64,000 nucleotides of DNA from JAJEAD01 sp965221555. Lineage in GTDB: Bacteria > Pseudomonadota > Gammaproteobacteria > HK1. Made by a program: the position numbers and the translations under genes. Within the stretch, counting starts at the first letter, position 1. Every line of letters begins with the position of its first letter. The stretch lies in assembly GCA_965221555.1 (NCBI GenBank), contig OZ244895.1, forward strand, positions 3,782,001 to 3,846,000. Reading direction: 5' to 3'. This document shows positions 8,367 through 16,519 of this stretch, in pieces. The notes beneath the pieces were generated by a model. The model saw only the letters and a program-made list of their open reading frames with translations, did not search any database and was not told where the DNA came from.

Positions 8367-9580
8367 GCGGCGCGGCTCCGGGACCGCGCGGGAGCGCCGT
8401 CCGTCTCGTCGGCACGGGCGCCCGCCAGATAGTCGAGAGCGGCCTGAACGCCGCCCCGGCGAAGGGGCACGCCGGCCACCGCGAGCCCCATCTCGATTCC
8501 GGAGAGAGTGCCTGCGAGCATCAGTTCGTTGAAGTCCCCGAGGTGGCCGATCCGAAAGACCTTGCCCGCGAGGCGGCTGAGGCCGTTACCGAGCGACAGG
8601 CCGTAGCGCTCCAGCGCGACCGCGCGGAAGGCGTCGGCATCGTGCCCCGGCGGCATCAGCACCGCGGTCAACGAGGAGCTGTGGGCTTGCGGCTCCCGGC
8701 AGAAGACTTCGAGGCCCCAGGCCCCCACCGCGCGACGGGTCGCCTCGGCCAGGCGATCGTGGCGGGCGAAGACTGCGTCGCGCCCCTCTTCGTTCAGCAT
8801 CGCGATCGCTTCCGCGAGACCGAAGAGCAGGTTCGTGGCCGGCGTGTACGGAAAGAACCCCGAAGCGTTGGCGGCGAGCATCGGTTCCCAGTCCCAGTAG
8901 GAGCGCGCCAGGCGCGCCTCCTTCGCGGCGGCGAGGGCCTTCTCGCCGAGCGCGTTGAAGCTCAGTCCCGGCGGCAGCATGAGACCCTTCTGGGACCCGG
9001 CGATGGTCACGTCCACCCCCCATTCGTCATGGCGGTAATCCATGGAGGCGAGCGAGGAGATGGTGTCGACGAAGAGCAGCGCGGGGTGGCCTTCCCGGTC
9101 CATGACCGATCGCAGCGAGGCGATCGGCGCCCGGACTCCGGTGGAAGTCTCGTTGTGGACGACGCACACCGCCTTGATCGCCCGCGCGCGGTCGCCGGCG
9201 AGGCGTTCGCCCGCCGCTTCGATGTCGATGCCCCGGCGCCAGTCTCCCGGCACGCGCTCGACGACGAGGCCGAGGCGCTCGGCGAGCGCGCACCACAGGG
9301 CCGCGAAATGTCCGGTCTCGAACATCAGCACCCGATCGCCGGGCGAAAGGGTATTGACGAGGGCCGCCTCCCACGCGCCAGTCCCCGAGGCGGGGTAGAT
9401 GACGATCGGTCCCCTCGCCCCGAAGATGTCGTGGAGGCCCGCCAGGATCTCGCGCACCATCGCGCCGAAGGCGGGTCCGCGATGATCGATGGTCGGACGC
9501 TCGATCGCTCGCAGGATCCGGTCCGGTACGTTGGTCGGACCCGGGATCTGCAGGAAGTGGCGGCCGGCTACCTCGGTCAC
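8363..9580 (-). CDS. Class V aminotransferase, serine/alanine-glyoxylate type
   Basis: A 405-residue PLP enzyme of the SgaA/AGT family, which transfers the amino group between serine or alanine and glyoxylate-like oxoacids. The N-terminus shows FLQIPGPTNVPDRI, the hallmark of the family. A glycine-rich PLP loop (IYPASGTGAWE), FVDTISSLASM and the Schiff-base lysine in TIAGSQKGLMLPPG (about residue 198) follow. I set the start at GTG 9580, directly before the hallmark; the frame continues upstream to 9685 but would overlap the divergent gene's control region. First gene of the five-gene minus-strand operon that ends with the TRAP permease, divergent from the FAD dehydrogenase gene. Confidence 0.85.
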   Translation of the reverse strand: MTEVAGRHFLQIPGPTNVPDRILRAIERPTIDHRGPAFGAMVREILAGLHDIFGARGPIVIYPASGTGAWEAALVNTLSPGDRVLMFETGHFAALWCALAERLGLVVERVPGDWRRGIDIEAAGERLAGDRARAIKAVCVVHNETSTGVRAPIASLRSVMDREGHPALLFVDTISSLASMDYRHDEWGVDVTIAGSQKGLMLPPGLSFNALGEKALAAAKEARLARSYWDWEPMLAANASGFFPYTPATNLLFGLAEAIAMLNEEGRDAVFARHDRLAEATRRAVGAWGLEVFCREPQAHSSSLTAVLMPPGHDADAFRAVALERYGLSLGNGLSRLAGKVFRIGHLGDFNELMLAGTLSGIEMGLAVAGVPLRRGGVQAALDYLAGARADETDGAPARSRSRAA

Positions 9581-9702
9581 GGGCGACCTTCCGCGGGACG
9601 GCTGTCGGCGGGCATGCCGGCGGGTGGGTGCCGACCCTCGGATGAAGCCATGCTTTGCGTGTCCAGTCTGATCAAACGGGAACATTATGGCAGCATGCCC
9701 GC

Positions 9703-12600
9703 ATGAAAGCAGAAGTGCTCGATGCGCCCTTCGCGGCGCGGCTTGAACGGGAAAGCGAAGGCGAGGTCCATTTCGACGCCTTCACCCTGGGGCGCTACAG
9801 CACCGACGCCTCGCACTACCAGATTGCGCCCCTGGGGGTGGTCGTGCCCCGCAGCGCCGCCGACATCCAGCGCGCCATCGAGATTGCCGGCGACGCCGGC
9901 GTGCCGGTGCTGCCGCGCGGGGCCGGCACCTCCCAGTGCGGCCAGACGGTCGGCGCCGGCCTCGTCATCGACATGACCCGTCATCTCGACGGAATCGCCG
10001 CCTTCTCGCCGCGGGAGCGACGCATCACGGTCGAGCCGGGGCTGGTACTCGATCGCCTTAACGCCTTCCTGCGCCCCCACGGGCTGCACTTCCCGGTGGA
10101 CGTCTCGACGAGCAGCCGGGCGACGATCGGCGGGATGGCCGGCAACAACAGTTGCGGTGCGCGTTCGATCCGCTACGGCACGATGCGCGCGAACGTTCTG
10201 TCCATCGACGCCATCCTGGCGAGCGGGGCAAGCACGCGCTTCGGCCCCGTGACGCCCGAGCTGCTCGCCGCCGACACCCCGGTCGGCGGGCTCGCCCGGG
10301 ACCTTCTCGCGCTCGGCCGCGAGAACGCGGCGGAGATCGCCAAGCGCTTCCCGAAGCTTCAGCGCCGGGTCGGCGGATACAACATCGACGCGCTCGCAAC
10401 CAACGAAGCGGCCAACCTGAGCCACCTTCTGGTGGGCTCGGAGGGCACGCTCGCCTGCTCCACCGCGATCGAGCTCGCACTGGCTCCGATCCCGGCCCAT
10501 CGCGTGCTCGGTGTATGCCACTTTCCAAGCTTCCGCAAAGCGATGGAGGCGACCCCGCACATCGTAGACCTCAAGCCGAGCGCGGTGGAGCTGGTCGATC
10601 GCACCATGATCGACCTCTCGCGCGACATCGCGATGTTCCGACCGACCGTCGAGCGCTTCGTCCGGGGCGAGCCCGATGCCCTGCTCCTCGTCGAGTTCGC
10701 CGGGGATGACGCGGAGCCCCAGCGACGCGGGCTCGCGCGCCTCGCCGAGCTGATGGCGGACCTCGGTCACGCCGACGCGGTGGTCAAGGCCATCGATCCC
10801 GCATTCCAGAAAGCCATCTGGGAAGTGCGCAAGGCCGGACTCAACATCATGATGTCGATGAAGGGGGACGGGAAGCCGATCTCCTTCATCGAGGACTGCG
10901 CGGTGCCGCTTGACGACCTCGCGGACTACACCGAGCGCCTCACCCACATCTTCCGGCGCCACGGCACCGAAGGCACCTGGTACGCGCACGCCTCGGAGGG
11001 CTGCCTGCACGTGCGCCCGATCCTCAACCTCAAGCTCGAGGCCGATGCCCGCAAGATGCGCGCCATCGCGGAGGAGGCATTCGCGATGGTGCGCGAGTAC
11101 AAGGGTTCCCACTCCGGAGAGCACGGCGACGGACTGGTGCGCTCGGAGTTCCACGAGGCGATGTTCGGCCCCACCATGGTGCGCGCCTTCGAAAGGGTCA
11201 AGGACCTCTTCGATCCCGAGGGCCGCTTCAATCCGGGCAAGATCGTGCGCCCGCCACGCATGGACGATCGCAGCCTCTTCCGCTTCCCGCCCGGCTATGC
11301 GCCTCTGCCGATCGAGACCGCGCTCGACTGGTCGCCCTGGGGCGGCTTCGCTGGCGCGGCGGAGATGTGCAACAACAACGGCGCCTGCCGGGCCCTCGCC
11401 GCCGGCGTCATGTGCCCCTCGTTCCGGGCCACCCGCGAGGAGAAAGACCTGACCCGGGGCCGGGCCAACACTCTGCGCCTCGCGCTCTCCGGCCAGCTCG
11501 GTCCCGACGCGCTCACCTCGCCGGCCATGGAGCAGACCATGCGCCTGTGCGTGGGCTGCAAGGCCTGCCGGCGCGAATGTCCGGCGGGCGTGGACATGGC
11601 GCGCATGAAGATCGAGGTGCAGCACCAGCGCGCGCGGCGCCACGGCGTGCGCCTGCGCGAGCGTCTCGTCGCGTGGCTCCCGCGCTATGCGCCCTGGGCG
11701 TCGCGGTTGGCGCCGCTTCTCAACCTGCACGAGCGCCTCCCGGGCGCGGGCGCCTTGCGCGAGCGCCTGATCGGTTTCAGCGCCCGGCGCCCCCTGCCCA
11801 GGTGGCGGAGCGATCCCTTCTCGGATCGGGAACGGGTCGCCGGTCCGCCCGACGGACCCGAGGTGGTGCTCTTCGCCGACACCTTCAACCGCTGGTTCGA
11901 GCGCGAGACGATGGACGACGCCCTCGCGGTGCTGGTCGCGGCCGGCTACCGCGTGCACCTGCCGCGCGCGCGCGACGGAAGAAGCCCGCTGTGCTGTGGA
12001 CGCACTTTCCTCTCCGCGGGACTGGTCGATGAGGCCCGGCGGGAGGCGCGGCGCGTGCTCGATGCACTCGCCGGCTTCGTGCGCCGCGGCGTGCCGGTGA
12101 TCGGCCTGGAGCCCTCCTGCCTGTTCACCCTGCGCGACGAATACCTGGCAATGCTGCCCGGAGAGGAGACGCGCGCGCTCGCGGGGCGCGCGTTGTCCTT
12201 CGAGGAGTTCCTGGCATCGGAAAGCGCGAAGGAACGCCTGCGCAATGTCCTTCACCCGGTGGAGGCGTCGCGGGCGCTGGTCCACGGACATTGCCACCAG
12301 AAGGCGTTCGGCGCATTCGAGGCGGCCCTGGACGCGCTGCGCCTGGTGCCGGAGCTCTCGGTCGAAGCGGTCGAGTCGAGCTGCTGCGGCATGGCCGGCG
12401 TCTTCGGGTACGACGCCGAGACCTACGACGTGTCGATGAAAATGGGGGAGCTCTCCCTCCTGCCCGCGGTGCGCGGGGTCCCGGCCGACGTCCTCATCGT
12501 CGCCGGCGGCACCTCCTGCCGACAGCAGATCCGCGATGGCGCGGGCCGTGAAGCGGTGCACGCCGCCCGAGTGCTGCGCCGCGCCCTGCCGCGGGGTTAG
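9703..12600 (+). CDS. FAD-linked D-2-hydroxyacid dehydrogenase with Fe-S and CCG domains
   Basis: A 965-residue YdiJ/D-lactate-dehydrogenase-type fusion. The FAD_binding_4 domain has PRGAGTSQCGQTVG (about residue 72) and GGMAGNNSCGARSIRYG. The FAD-oxidase C-terminal domain has HSGEHGDGLVRSE (about 470). A ferredoxin-like part follows with LCVGCKACRRECPAGVD (about 615), and a CCG-type cysteine-rich end has SPLCCGRTF, GHCHQKAFG and ESSCCGMAG. Such enzymes oxidise D-lactate, D-2-hydroxyglutarate or glycolate and pass electrons to the quinone pool or a cytochrome. ATG 9703 directly precedes the conserved part. It is divergent from the aminotransferase operon, fitting hydroxyacid metabolism. Its TAG stop lies inside the TTAG that flanks repeat copy A. 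Confidence 0.88.
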   Translation: MKAEVLDAPFAARLERESEGEVHFDAFTLGRYSTDASHYQIAPLGVVVPRSAADIQRAIEIAGDAGVPVLPRGAGTSQCGQTVGAGLVIDMTRHLDGIAAFSPRERRITVEPGLVLDRLNAFLRPHGLHFPVDVSTSSRATIGGMAGNNSCGARSIRYGTMRANVLSIDAILASGASTRFGPVTPELLAADTPVGGLARDLLALGRENAAEIAKRFPKLQRRVGGYNIDALATNEAANLSHLLVGSEGTLACSTAIELALAPIPAHRVLGVCHFPSFRKAMEATPHIVDLKPSAVELVDRTMIDLSRDIAMFRPTVERFVRGEPDALLLVEFAGDDAEPQRRGLARLAELMADLGHADAVVKAIDPAFQKAIWEVRKAGLNIMMSMKGDGKPISFIEDCAVPLDDLADYTERLTHIFRRHGTEGTWYAHASEGCLHVRPILNLKLEADARKMRAIAEEAFAMVREYKGSHSGEHGDGLVRSEFHEAMFGPTMVRAFERVKDLFDPEGRFNPGKIVRPPRMDDRSLFRFPPGYAPLPIETALDWSPWGGFAGAAEMCNNNGACRALAAGVMCPSFRATREEKDLTRGRANTLRLALSGQLGPDALTSPAMEQTMRLCVGCKACRRECPAGVDMARMKIEVQHQRARRHGVRLRERLVAWLPRYAPWASRLAPLLNLHERLPGAGALRERLIGFSARRPLPRWRSDPFSDRERVAGPPDGPEVVLFADTFNRWFERETMDDALAVLVAAGYRVHLPRARDGRSPLCCGRTFLSAGLVDEARREARRVLDALAGFVRRGVPVIGLEPSCLFTLRDEYLAMLPGEETRALAGRALSFEEFLASESAKERLRNVLHPVEASRALVHGHCHQKAFGAFEAALDALRLVPELSVEAVESSCCGMAGVFGYDAETYDVSMKMGELSLLPAVRGVPADVLIVAGGTSCRQQIRDGAGREAVHAARVLRRALPRG

Positions 12601-12776
12601 CCCGGATGATTCACCGATTTCCTACTGCGGACGTCAATATGCTCGTGTTAGCGGGTCGTACTCCCTCAAGCCGCTTCGACGTAGTGTCGGCTACGCCTTC
12701 AGCGTCTTTCGGTCCGTGCGCCCCACTACCACGGCATCTTGACGCCCTCGCTACGAAAATCGGTGAAACATCCGGG
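12601..12776 (+). mobile_element. Repeat copy A: short MITE-like element with 4-bp TTAG duplication
   Basis: An intact 176-bp element. The left end CCCGGATGATTCACCGATTT is the inverted repeat of the right end (rc CCCGGATGTTTCACCGATTT), with one mismatch in 20 bp. TTAG stands directly on both sides (12597-12600 and 12777-12780) in the same orientation, which marks a target-site duplication. The interior contains the family core (GGTCGTACTCCCTCAAG, TGTCGGCTACGCC, CACGGCATCTTG). The left TTAG includes the stop codon of the preceding gene. The element has no meaningful coding capacity. Confidence 0.85.
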
Positions 12777-12780
12777 TTAG

Positions 12781-13070
12781 CCTGCGGATTTCACCGAGAT
12801 CTCAACTCGCGGGCGCCTTTATGCTCGTAGTTACGAGCCGTACCCAGTCGCGCCGCGTCGCCCAAGTGTCAGCTACCTGCATCGCTGCGCCATCCCTGGG
12901 CGAAGCTTTCCGGCCGAGCAAGCCAACCGTGGCTTGCCCGCTGCTGGTTCGCCCGCGCCACCGACGCCTGGTCTGTTTCCGGCTACGCCTTGCGCGTCTC
13001 TCAATCCGTGCTTCCTGCTATCACGGCATCTTGGCGCCCGAAGCGGCCAAACAAATCGCCGAGTCTGGCG
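12781..13070 (+). repeat. Repeat copy B: long-form element, degraded
   Basis: A diverged long-form copy (about 285 bp) directly behind copy A and in the same orientation. The left end reads TGCGGATTTCACCGAGATC; the right end near 13040-13070 is eroded (AAATCGCCGAGTC). It contains the ~110-bp insert typical of long forms, running from AGCTACCTGCATCGCTGCG to TGTTTCCGGCTACGCC, including a GGCTTGCCCGC segment. It sits between the FAD dehydrogenase gene and the convergent uronate-dehydrogenase-like gene. No flanking duplication can be seen. Confidence 0.75.
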
Positions 13071-13085
13071 ACTGAGGTCCGCCTC

Positions 13086-13895
13086 TTAATCGTCGTCGGA
13101 GGGTGGCGTCCCACCCCCGCTTTCCAGGAAGGCGAAGTCCCCACCCTGCACGTGCGCACCGGCCGAAGTGGGGTCCTGCGGCGCCTTGGCCATCACTTCC
13201 TCCGCCCAATCCTCGGCGTTGTCCGCGGGGCGATAGCCGAGCCGCTCCGCGTTGGAGTTGTCCCACCAGGTACGGGTGTTGCCCGAGACGCCGTACACGA
13301 TCTCGTAGTGGAGATCCGGATGGTCGATGCCGATACCGATGAGCTGGGCGAGGTCGCGGTGGCTGGTCCAGATGCTCAGGCGGCGCTCGTCGATCGGCTC
13401 GGGGAAGGCGTTACCGATGCGCACCGCCATCACCTCGAGCCCGTACTTGTCGGCGTAGAGGGCTCCGATCGACTCCCCGAACGCCTTGCTCACCCCGTAG
13501 CGGCTGTCCGGGCGCACCGTGACGTCGACGCCGATGGTCTGGCTGCGCGGATAGAAGCCGATCGCGTGGACGCTGCTCGCGTAGATCACCCGCCGGGCGC
13601 CGGTCTGCCGGGCCGCCTCCATGACGTGGTAGGTGCCCACGATGTTGGCGCTCAGGATGTCTTCCCAGGTCCCCTCGCTCGCGACTCCGCCCATGTGGAC
13701 CACCGCATCGACGCCGTCGACCACGGCGCGCACCGCGTCGAAATCCGCGAGATCGGCGGCGGCGAAGGTCTCCCCTTCAGCGAGGTCCTCGATGGGCAGG
13801 ATATCGCTCAGCCGCAGCCGATAGCGTCCCTTGAAGTTCTCTCGCAGGCCGGTGCCGATGAGCCCGGCCGCGCCGGTGATGAGCACTTCCTTCAT
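13086..13895 (-). CDS. udh: Uronate dehydrogenase-like NAD-dependent SDR/epimerase
   Basis: A 269-residue extended-type short-chain dehydrogenase closely resembling uronate dehydrogenase, which oxidises D-glucuronate or D-galacturonate to the aldaric lactone with NAD+. The Rossmann motif is GAAGLIG (residues 8-14). VVHMGGVASEGTWEDIL, YASSVHAIGFYP (Ser near 108) and the catalytic Y133-x3-K137 in RYGVSK follow. VRIGNAFPEP and the WWDNS motif (here TWWDNSNAERLGY) are shared with Agrobacterium Udh. Start ATG 13895 gives the normal length. With a TRAP importer, an enolase-superfamily enzyme and a DgaE-like protein nearby, a role in uronate or aldarate breakdown is plausible. Sequence resemblance to Udh is good but was judged by eye. 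Confidence 0.72.
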   Translation of the reverse strand: MKEVLITGAAGLIGTGLRENFKGRYRLRLSDILPIEDLAEGETFAAADLADFDAVRAVVDGVDAVVHMGGVASEGTWEDILSANIVGTYHVMEAARQTGARRVIYASSVHAIGFYPRSQTIGVDVTVRPDSRYGVSKAFGESIGALYADKYGLEVMAVRIGNAFPEPIDERRLSIWTSHRDLAQLIGIGIDHPDLHYEIVYGVSGNTRTWWDNSNAERLGYRPADNAEDWAEEVMAKAPQDPTSAGAHVQGGDFAFLESGGGTPPSDDD

Positions 13896-14145
13896 GGTCC
13901 TTCCTCTGCGTTGACGGCACGTGGGCCGCGGGCGGGGCCGGGAATGGTACGGATATCCCCGCGGCGGCGCACCCACGCGCCGGCTCGGCGAAAGCCCTGG
14001 CGGTGCGCACTGGCCCGCACCTGTGCCGGACGTTGCCGGCCGGCCTCGCAGGTCCCTCGCGTCGCGGCGTCCGCGATAGGAGGCGGGAGAGGATGCGGGC
14101 TACACTGCCGTGCCTTCCTTTCGCCTGCCAAGGGACGATCGAAAC

Positions 14146-15003
14146 ATGCACTACGGAGTGGTTTTCCCTCAGATCGAGATCGGCGCCGACCCCGCCGGCT
14201 GCCGCGACTTCGCCCAGGCCGCCGAGGGGCTCGGCTTCGACGGGCTGATGACCTACGACCACGTGCTCGGCGCCGACACCTCGGTGCGGCCCGGCTGGTC
14301 CGGCTGGTACCAGCTCGAAGACATGTTCCACGAGCCCTTCGTGCTCTTCGGCCACCTCGCCGCGCTCACCGAGCGCATCCGCTTCGTTACCGGCATCCTG
14401 ATCCTCCCGCAGCGCCAGACCGCACTCGTCGCCAAGCAGGCGGCGGAGGTGGACGTACTGAGCGGGGGACGGATGACGCTCGGCATCGGGGTGGGCTGGA
14501 ACGATGTCGAATTCGAAGCCCTCGGGCAGAACTTCCGCGACCGCGGGCGCCGCAGCGAGGAGCAGATAGAAGTCATGCGGCGGCTGTGGACGCAGGAGTC
14601 GGTGGACTTCGACGGGAAGTGGCACCGGGTGCCCGCCGCCGGCATCAACCCCCTGCCGGTACAGCGCCCGATCCCGGTGTGGATCGGCGGGGCGGCGGAC
14701 CCGGTGCTGCGCCGGGCCGCGCGCATCGGCGAAGGCTGGCTGCCGATGGGCAAGCCCGGCGACAACGCGGCTTCGCTCGCACGCCTGCGAGGCTACTTGT
14801 CGGAGGAGGGGCGGGAGGGTGAGCCCTATGCCATCGTGCCCGTCGTCGATCTGCACGACCAGGACTGGGACGGCCTCGCCCGGGACATCGAGGACTGGCG
14901 CGCGCTCGGCGCCACCCACCTCTACTTCGACGGCATGAAAGTCGGCATCGGAGGTCCGGCCGAGCACATCGCGGCCATCGAACGCTTCCGAGCACTGCTG
15001 TAG
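14146..15003 (+). CDS. LLM-class F420/FMN-dependent oxidoreductase
   Basis: A 285-residue single-domain luciferase-like monooxygenase. The TIM-barrel motifs are MHYGVVFPQIEIG at the start, EGLGFDGLMTYDHVLG, RIRFVTGILILPQRQ, KQAAEVDVLSGGRMTLGIGVGWNDVEFEALG (the classic G-R-[LMF]-x-L-G-[IV]-G-x-G-W) and IPVWIGGAADPVLRRAAR. Members of this subgroup usually bind F420 or FMN; cofactor cannot be decided by eye. ATG 14146 starts the first strand. The gene stands alone, divergent from udh and convergent with the MFS gene. The TIGR03619-like architecture is often annotated as an F420-dependent oxidoreductase, but substrate is unknown. Confidence 0.82.
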   Translation: MHYGVVFPQIEIGADPAGCRDFAQAAEGLGFDGLMTYDHVLGADTSVRPGWSGWYQLEDMFHEPFVLFGHLAALTERIRFVTGILILPQRQTALVAKQAAEVDVLSGGRMTLGIGVGWNDVEFEALGQNFRDRGRRSEEQIEVMRRLWTQESVDFDGKWHRVPAAGINPLPVQRPIPVWIGGAADPVLRRAARIGEGWLPMGKPGDNAASLARLRGYLSEEGREGEPYAIVPVVDLHDQDWDGLARDIEDWRALGATHLYFDGMKVGIGGPAEHIAAIERFRALL

Positions 15004-15072
15004 CCCGCAAACCCTGGAGCATCCGGGTCAGGCCTCTCCACCTGAACCGTCGCGGGGACGCAGTGACGGGCG

Positions 15073-15097
15073 CGGTGGGCACTGCCGATGCCCACCG
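15073..15097. terminator. Hairpin between convergent genes
   Basis: CGGTGGGCA (15073-15081) and TGCCCACCG (15089-15097) form a perfect 9-bp stem with a 7-nt loop, in the 144-bp space between the convergent oxidoreductase and MFS genes. It has no T-run, so its use as a bidirectional terminator is an inference. Confidence 0.45.
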
Positions 15098-15147
15098 ACG
15101 CACCACCGCACCCGTGAGTCGGTGAAAGCGGGCGGCCGCCGCGGGTC

Positions 15148-16347
15148 CTACATGCGCCTTGGTATGTAGCGGCAGAGGCAGGCCACGCCGAGCATCCATC
15201 CCCCGGCCGCAAAGAACACCACGGGCAACTGGAAGACCCCGAGAAGCAGGGCGAAGAGGCCCGGCGCGCCGAGCTGCGCGATGTCCCGATAGGTCAGGTA
15301 CACGCCGCTCATCTCGGCCCGCTCGAAGGGCCGCACCGCGCGCAGGAAAGGCACGTTGCCCGCTCCGTCGAGGGCGGTGGCCGCGAGCGCGTTCCACACG
15401 AGCAGCGTCAGCGCCACCCAGGGCCAACCGGCGCACAGGCCCACGAGCACGCTGATCGCGGCAGTGGCGAGAAAGCCTCCCGTCAGCAGGCGGCGCAGAC
15501 CGTAACGCCGTCCGATCTTCCCCCACCAGGTGACGCTCAGGACCCACGCGGTCCCGATCGAGACCGTGGCCGCCCCCGCCAGCTCTCCAAGCCCCGCCAC
15601 TTTGGCGTAGATCGGCGTGTAGACCACGAAGCTCATCCACCATGCGGCGCGCGCAAGCGCCAGCGTCCAGGCGAGACGCATGCGGGGCTGGACCGCGAAT
15701 CGCCGCACGTGCCGAAAGGGACTCACGGGATGGGTGGATTCCCGCCTCAGCTCCACCCTATGCAGCCCGAGCCATCTGAAGTAGAGGACGGAGAGCAGTG
15801 CGAACGCCCCGGCAAGCGCGTAGGGCAGCGTGTGGTCGACGCGGCTCTCCAGGAAAACCCCGAGCCACGGGCCGAGCGCGAAGGCGAACACCGTGTAGAG
15901 GATACGCAGCGGTTCGAAGCGAGCGAGCTCCCGGCGGGGAACCTCGTTGAGAAGGTACGCACTGAGGGGTACGTCCGTCGCCGCGACGGACATGAAGTGC
16001 AGTGCGAGACCGGCGACGAAGAGCGAGGGCATCCCGCTCCCGAGCAGCACCGCGGAGAGCACCATTGTGAGCGCGCCGACGCCGAAGCTGAGGCTGCCGC
16101 CGAGGCGGTGCAGCAGCATCGGCACCGAGATGCTGGTGGCGATGCCGAGCGCCGCCGCGAAGAAGTAGAGCACGCTTACCGCCTGGGCGTCGCCAAGCAG
16201 TTCGTGCGCCTCCAGCGGAAGCACCGATACCAGTATCGCGCGGCTGAAGGTGGAGAAGAAGAAGAGACCGGCGAAGGCGATTGGCCAGCTTACGGAGAAA
16301 CCGTTCGGGCCGAGCCGGACCGGCACCCTGCCCTCGTAGCGCCTCAC
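15148..16347 (-). CDS. MFS transporter
   Basis: A 399-residue integral membrane protein with about twelve hydrophobic helices in the 6+6 arrangement of the major facilitator superfamily. A charged central loop (HRVELRRESTHPVSPFRHVRRF) divides the halves. Two near-equivalent W-W-x-x-F/W-G segments (AWWMSFVVYTPIYAKV and TWWGKIGRRYGLRR) occur in the second half, with the arginine-rich loop typical between helices. The substrate is not evident. The start codon is GTG at 16347. It lies between an oxidoreductase and a PLP enzyme gene but about 150 bp from each, so operon membership is uncertain. Confidence 0.8.
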   Translation of the reverse strand: MRRYEGRVPVRLGPNGFSVSWPIAFAGLFFFSTFSRAILVSVLPLEAHELLGDAQAVSVLYFFAAALGIATSISVPMLLHRLGGSLSFGVGALTMVLSAVLLGSGMPSLFVAGLALHFMSVAATDVPLSAYLLNEVPRRELARFEPLRILYTVFAFALGPWLGVFLESRVDHTLPYALAGAFALLSVLYFRWLGLHRVELRRESTHPVSPFRHVRRFAVQPRMRLAWTLALARAAWWMSFVVYTPIYAKVAGLGELAGAATVSIGTAWVLSVTWWGKIGRRYGLRRLLTGGFLATAAISVLVGLCAGWPWVALTLLVWNALAATALDGAGNVPFLRAVRPFERAEMSGVYLTYRDIAQLGAPGLFALLLGVFQLPVVFFAAGGWMLGVACLCRYIPRRM

Positions 16348-16436
16348 CGGACCTTCCGCGCTCGGTCCCGGACGCTCAAGCGACCCCCGGGCGGGCGCTC
16401 ACCCTGGTGTCCGTTCCGTTCGCAAGCCGAGTCCTT

Positions 16437-16519
16437 CCCGGGTGCACGCGCCCGGGCGGGAACACTCGGCAGATGACTGGTTGTGCAACCCGTCCTACCC
16501 GGGTGCGCGCGCCCGGGCG
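16437..16519. repeat. 22-bp direct repeat, two copies
   Basis: CCCGGGTGCACGCGCCCGGG at 16437-16456 (continuing CG) recurs as CCCGGGTGCGCGCGCCCGGG at 16498-16517 with one difference. The second copy encodes the C-terminal Arg-Ala-Arg-Ala-Pro-Gly of the PLP enzyme; the first lies in the spacer beyond the stop. Each unit is itself nearly palindromic (CCCGGG...CCCGGG) and could form a hairpin downstream of the gene. Confidence 0.5.

Noticed and set aside
9685..12561. 958-codon open frame antisense to the FAD dehydrogenase
   Set aside because: Mirror of a real gene with third-position GC bias; His/Arg/Ala-rich and without recognisable domains.
12990..14822. 610-codon plus-strand open frame starting in repeat copy B
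   Set aside because: It begins in the repeat, runs antisense to the uronate-dehydrogenase-like gene and out of frame through the oxidoreductase gene.
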